From Flavobacteriales bacterium UBA5939 (lineage in GTDB: Bacteria > Bacteroidota > Bacteroidia > Flavobacteriales > Schleiferiaceae), in contig DJCX01000011.1 of assembly GCA_002430755.1 (NCBI GenBank), forward strand, positions 1-15,541: 15,541 nucleotides of DNA. The letters are read 5' to 3'. Both the position numbers and the translations under genes were made by a program. The number at the start of each line of letters is the position of its first letter. Positions within the stretch are counted from its first letter, which is position 1. The notes under the pieces were generated by a model. The model did not search any database. It saw nothing but the letters and a program-made list of their open reading frames with translations, and was not told where the DNA came from. Positions 13,301 to 15,541 of the stretch are shown here, one piece after another.

Positions 13301-14717
13301 CAAGGGTCAGGCGGATATGCTCCGTAAGGGGATGGGTAAGAAGAAAAAGGACATTATTGATATGCTCAAGCCCATGTTCTTAGACGGTGGCGAAGAACGT
13401 GGACACAATAGAGACATCCTCGAGAAAGTTTGGAAGGATTGGGAAGCTTTTGCCTCTTATGCCTTTAACAAATCCCATTCAACGTGTTATGCTTGGGTAG
13501 CCTATCAAACAGCGTATCTCAAAGCGCATTACCCTGCCGAATTTATGGCCTCGGTATTGTCCAACAACATGTCTGACCTCAAAGCGGTGACCTTCTTCAT
13601 GGAAGAGTGCCGTCGTATCGATGTACCTGTTCTGGGGCCTTCGGTCAACGAGAGTTTGCTTCGCTTCAGCGTAAATAATGAAGGTGCAGTACGATTCGGA
13701 ATGGGCGGTATGAAAGGCGTAGGAGAGAATGCCGTTCGCGAGATCATTTCCAAAAGGGAAGAAGGCGGTCAATTCAAAGACCTCTTTGACCTCCTAGAAC
13801 GTATCGACTTGCGACAAGCGAACAGAAAGACCATTGAGTGCCTTATTCTTGGAGGTGCCATGGATGATTTTCCAAATACCCACCGCGCCATGTACTTCTC
13901 GGAAGAGGAGGGAGGCCGAAGCTTTGTGGAGAAGGCCATCAAATACGTACAGAACAAGAAAAACGATGCAGAGAGCGCTCAGGCCTCTCTATTCGGCGAA
14001 GGGTCTGGCGAAGAGCTTCCGCCGCCTAAGATGCCAGAGGTCACCGAATGGCCTACCATCGTTGCCTTGAAAAAGGAGAAAGAGATCAACGGGATGTACC
14101 TCAGTTCACATCCCTTGGACGACTATAGAACTGAAATCCAGTACTTCTGTACAGCGGAATTAAACCGACTGAACAACCCTCAAAGCATCATGGGTCGCGA
14201 CGTCTTTGTTGCAGGAATTGTTACTGATGCACAGCACCGTATCTCAAAAATGGGTAAGGGCTGGGGCATTTTCCGACTGGAGGATTTCCGTGGCGATTAT
14301 GAATTCAAAATGTTCGGTGAGGATTACCTCAAATTCCGCCATTTCTTTGAGAACGAGCAGTTGCTTTTTATCAAAGCACGAGGTCGCAAATTCAACCAGC
14401 GCCAGGGTGAAGGCTTCATTGAACGCCTCAGCGTGGATGTCGCCGACGTAAAACTGCTACAAGATGTACTCGAGGAGCAGAGTAAATCGTTGGAAATCAA
14501 ATTAGATCTTGCCGCCCTTGATACAGGCCTAGTGGATAAAGTGCACGATTTACTTGAAATGCACCCAGGGAAGAAGCGCGTCAAGCTTCACGTTGTAGAT
14601 ATTGAAGAGCAACTAGACATTAAACTTCCAGTCAAGGAGCGCAAAGTGAACATCAGCAAGGATTTATTGGTTGCTCTTGAATTGGATCCATTACTCCATC
14701 CTAAAATCAACAGTTGA
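10329..14717 (+). CDS. dnaE: DNA polymerase III alpha subunit with fused N-terminal DEDDh exonuclease
   Basis: The replicative polymerase catalytic subunit, 1462 residues against about 1160 in E. coli. The extra N-terminus (1-190) is a DnaQ/epsilon-like 3'-5' exonuclease with all DEDDh residues: D6 and E8 in FDTETTG, D105 in GHNVKFD, H170 and D175 in AHNAAFD. A Ser/Thr-rich linker (about 235-248) leads to the PHP domain (255-500), which keeps HLHNH but lacks several metal ligands. The polymerase core has GPGRGSAAGS at 647-656, catalytic D688 and D690 in PDIDIDFD, D856 in KMDFLGLRTL, and YQEQVM at 976-981. QASLFG at 1218-1223 is a canonical beta-clamp binding motif, followed by an OB fold (about 1285-1370). 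Exonuclease fusion is known in Bacteroidota DnaE. The short tail after the OB fold is the expected position for tau contact. The stop overlaps the next ATG by 1 base (TGATG). Confidence 0.97.
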   Translation: MFLIFDTETTGFPKDWNAPITDLDNWPRVVQLAWQIHDEEGALVEVQDHIIYPDGFDIPFNSTKIHGISTERARNEGKPLEEVLALFEASMDKCEYLIGHNVKFDLNVTGCEYYRVKGENPLDQKTPVDSCTETTAELCQLPGGRGGRYKLPKLEELYFHLFNEGFAEAHNAAFDVEATARVFLELVRLNIITPESIGKDQDFLSRFKTANPSTIQAIGLAVEEAKKKRAEGLGKSETTNTTASKSTALHAADVEFAHLHNHTQFSILQATTVVADLVNAAVDNGHAGVAITDLGNLMGAFHFNRSVMKVPGNREAYEHNEKVKAGELDEPLKEYPFVGVIGCEFYVCEDRLDRSKKDDGYQIVVLAKNKNGYHNLAKLSSEGMLNGYYYVPRIDKSVLLEHKDDLIVLSGGLRGEVQHLYLNVGETQARAALEWWHEHFGDDFYLELNRHGLDEEDHVNLQLLKYAEEYGIKYIAANNTFYLTQDNAEAHDILLCVKEGAQKSTPIGRGRGFRYGFPNQEFYFKSKEEMVELFSDIPEALNTTKEILDKVELYPLERNVLLPAFDIPEQFQDPQDAVDGGQRGENAYLRHLTYEGAKARYGEITPDVDERLDFELETIARTGYPGYFLIVQDFCEAARQMGVSVGPGRGSAAGSAVAYATGITNVDPIKYDLLFERFLNPERVSLPDIDIDFDDEGRDKVIQYVIDKYGAPQVAQIITYGSMAAKSSIRDAGRVLELPLPDTDRIAKLIPDMTKLKKLWALDEKGLKSKFNAEDAAMVRQLKELSEGDSLEATTINQALVLEGSLRNTGIHACGVIITPSDIRELVPVARAKDSDMWCTQFDNSVVEDAGLLKMDFLGLRTLTIIKEACRLVKQRHGVELDPDAFPLDDTKTYELFQRGETVGIFQYESAGMQKYLKELKPTEFADLIAMNALYRPGPLEYIPEFIDRKHGRKEISYDLDAMEGKLKETYGITVYQEQVMLLSQELAGFTKGQADMLRKGMGKKKKDIIDMLKPMFLDGGEERGHNRDILEKVWKDWEAFASYAFNKSHSTCYAWVAYQTAYLKAHYPAEFMASVLSNNMSDLKAVTFFMEECRRIDVPVLGPSVNESLLRFSVNNEGAVRFGMGGMKGVGENAVREIISKREEGGQFKDLFDLLERIDLRQANRKTIECLILGGAMDDFPNTHRAMYFSEEEGGRSFVEKAIKYVQNKKNDAESAQASLFGEGSGEELPPPKMPEVTEWPTIVALKKEKEINGMYLSSHPLDDYRTEIQYFCTAELNRLNNPQSIMGRDVFVAGIVTDAQHRISKMGKGWGIFRLEDFRGDYEFKMFGEDYLKFRHFFENEQLLFIKARGRKFNQRQGEGFIERLSVDVADVKLLQDVLEEQSKSLEIKLDLAALDTGLVDKVHDLLEMHPGKKRVKLHVVDIEEQLDIKLPVKERKVNISKDLLVALELDPLLHPKINS

Positions 14718-15529
14718 TGAAAGTCCTTAAGACCGTATTTCTTCTTATTGCTGTACAATTCGCTCATGCTCAGGTGAATTGTATCACCACAGGAGATCAG
14801 CTTGGACCATATTTTAAATGGGGTGCACCGTACATCTCAAACGATACCTTAGCCCCAGGTGTTTTGGATACGACGCGTTCGCTAGAGCTGACCTTTTACG
14901 TGAGTTACGATTGTGACACAGTCGATCTTGATACGTTGCCGTCGACCTATACCTTGCAGATTTGGCACGCCAACGACAGCGGTGCTTATAGCAATGTAGA
15001 CGGCAATCCTAACAATTACCATTACCGTGGAGAGCTCGAACTTACCGGATATTCAACTACCCTGCACACTTCATTACCCGGTATCTATCCCAACCGTCCC
15101 TCGCACATTCATATTAAGGGCTATCTAACAGATGCACACTTTACAGACACCATCATTACACAGCTCTATTTCGAAGGGGATTCACTTATACCGTTTGACG
15201 GCGCTATAAATATGCCTGAAAGGTGGATCCGATTGGATACCGTTAAGGAAAATGGGTTTAAAGGAGCGTTTGCCTTTGGCCTGGCTTATATAGTAGGGAT
15301 GGAGGAAGCGGCTGGTCCAGTAAAGAGATTGTACCCAAATCCCTCCAACGGATCCCTCCATGTGGAAATGAGAACAGCTGGAGCCATTACTGTGGTAAAT
15401 TTAACCGGTCAAATTGTACATAGTGAGTCGTTAGCGCAAGGCACGAGTAGACTAGATCTGCGCCATTTACCCAAAGGGGTTTATATACTTCGAAGTGAAG
15501 GCATCTCAAGGCGATTCGTTCTGAGGTAG
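14717..15529 (+). CDS. Secreted intradiol ring-cleavage dioxygenase-like protein with T9SS sorting domain
   Basis: A 270-residue protein from the ATG at 14717. It opens with a Sec signal peptide, MKVLKTVFLLIAVQFAHAQ, with likely cleavage near residues 18-19. The middle matches intradiol dioxygenases such as protocatechuate 3,4-dioxygenase. GPYFKWGAPY at 30-39 mirrors the EGPFY..GAP entry motif, LQIWHANDSGAY at 80-91 mirrors IW.ANA.GRY, LPGIYPNRPSHIH at 120-132 mirrors PG.Y...RP.HIH, and ITQLYFEGDSLIP at 147-159 mirrors TQLYFEGD.LIP. The four Fe(III) ligands are predicted as Y91, Y124, H130 and H132, with the conserved Arg127. Residues of about 203-270 (LYPNPSNG...LPKGVYILRS...RRFVLR) are a type A T9SS sorting domain, so the protein is expected on the cell surface or secreted. 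Known enzymes open catechol-type rings; the substrate here is unknown. It overlaps the dnaE stop by 1 base (TGATG). An in-frame TTG one codon earlier is less likely as start. Confidence 0.85.
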   Translation: MKVLKTVFLLIAVQFAHAQVNCITTGDQLGPYFKWGAPYISNDTLAPGVLDTTRSLELTFYVSYDCDTVDLDTLPSTYTLQIWHANDSGAYSNVDGNPNNYHYRGELELTGYSTTLHTSLPGIYPNRPSHIHIKGYLTDAHFTDTIITQLYFEGDSLIPFDGAINMPERWIRLDTVKENGFKGAFAFGLAYIVGMEEAAGPVKRLYPNPSNGSLHVEMRTAGAITVVNLTGQIVHSESLAQGTSRLDLRHLPKGVYILRSEGISRRFVLR

Positions 15530-15541
15530 TGGTGGTGAACT

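Noticed and set aside
1..15541. CRISPR arrays, tRNA or rRNA genes, insertion sequences, defence systems
   Set aside because: No regularly spaced repeats, cloverleaf sequences, transposase motifs or known defence domains were seen; almost every base lies in a recognised housekeeping or family gene.

Overview
The window looks like an ordinary chromosomal stretch from a member of the Bacteroidota, most likely a marine Flavobacteriales bacterium. Five things point there: a C-terminal type IX secretion (T9SS) sorting domain; a DUF5916/CBM9-type outer-membrane protein; a DNA polymerase III alpha subunit with an exonuclease domain fused to its N-terminus; DUF493 and TIGR02757 proteins typical of the phylum; and -7 boxes of the TAnnTTTG type in front of sucC and dnaE. 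No phage, transposon, CRISPR array, tRNA or rRNA was recognised. Genes are packed tightly and no gene-free stretch exceeds about 120 bases.

Left part, bases 1-2836. A minus-strand pair encodes an SDR-family protein and, 1 base after its stop, the N-terminal part of a flavin reductase-family protein that runs off the left edge. Divergent from them on the plus strand are hutH (histidine ammonia-lyase) and a small DUF493 protein. No other histidine-degradation gene is present.

Middle, bases 2838-8597. A minus-strand operon reads DUF5916 outer-membrane barrel, LolD-type ABC ATPase, TIGR02757 protein. Its two internal junctions are both exact TAA-ATG abutments with no base between. It converges on the DUF493 gene with a single base between stop codons. 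Divergent from it is sucC (succinyl-CoA synthetase beta), with its own promoter and a strong intrinsic terminator. The T-run of that terminator touches the ATG of a pnuC-family vitamin transporter gene.

Right part, bases 8633-15529. A translationally coupled pair encodes a GmhA-like SIS-domain protein and a WlbA-type nucleotide-sugar dehydrogenase, with no other polysaccharide genes beside them. After a 116-base gap that carries a perfect consensus DnaA box and a -7 box comes dnaE (1462 aa: DEDDh exonuclease + PHP + Pol III alpha). It overlaps by 1 base (TGATG) a secreted intradiol dioxygenase-like protein with a T9SS sorting tail.

The most interesting points are these. DnaE carries an intact fused proofreading exonuclease while its PHP domain has lost several expected metal ligands. 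A perfect DnaA box lies in the dnaE leader. An apparently metal-competent intradiol dioxygenase is exported by T9SS and coupled to dnaE. The SDR lacks the catalytic Tyr. The SIS protein lacks both GmhA catalytic residues. The terminator upstream of pnuC abuts its start codon. I did not find a defence system or an obviously new multi-gene machine.
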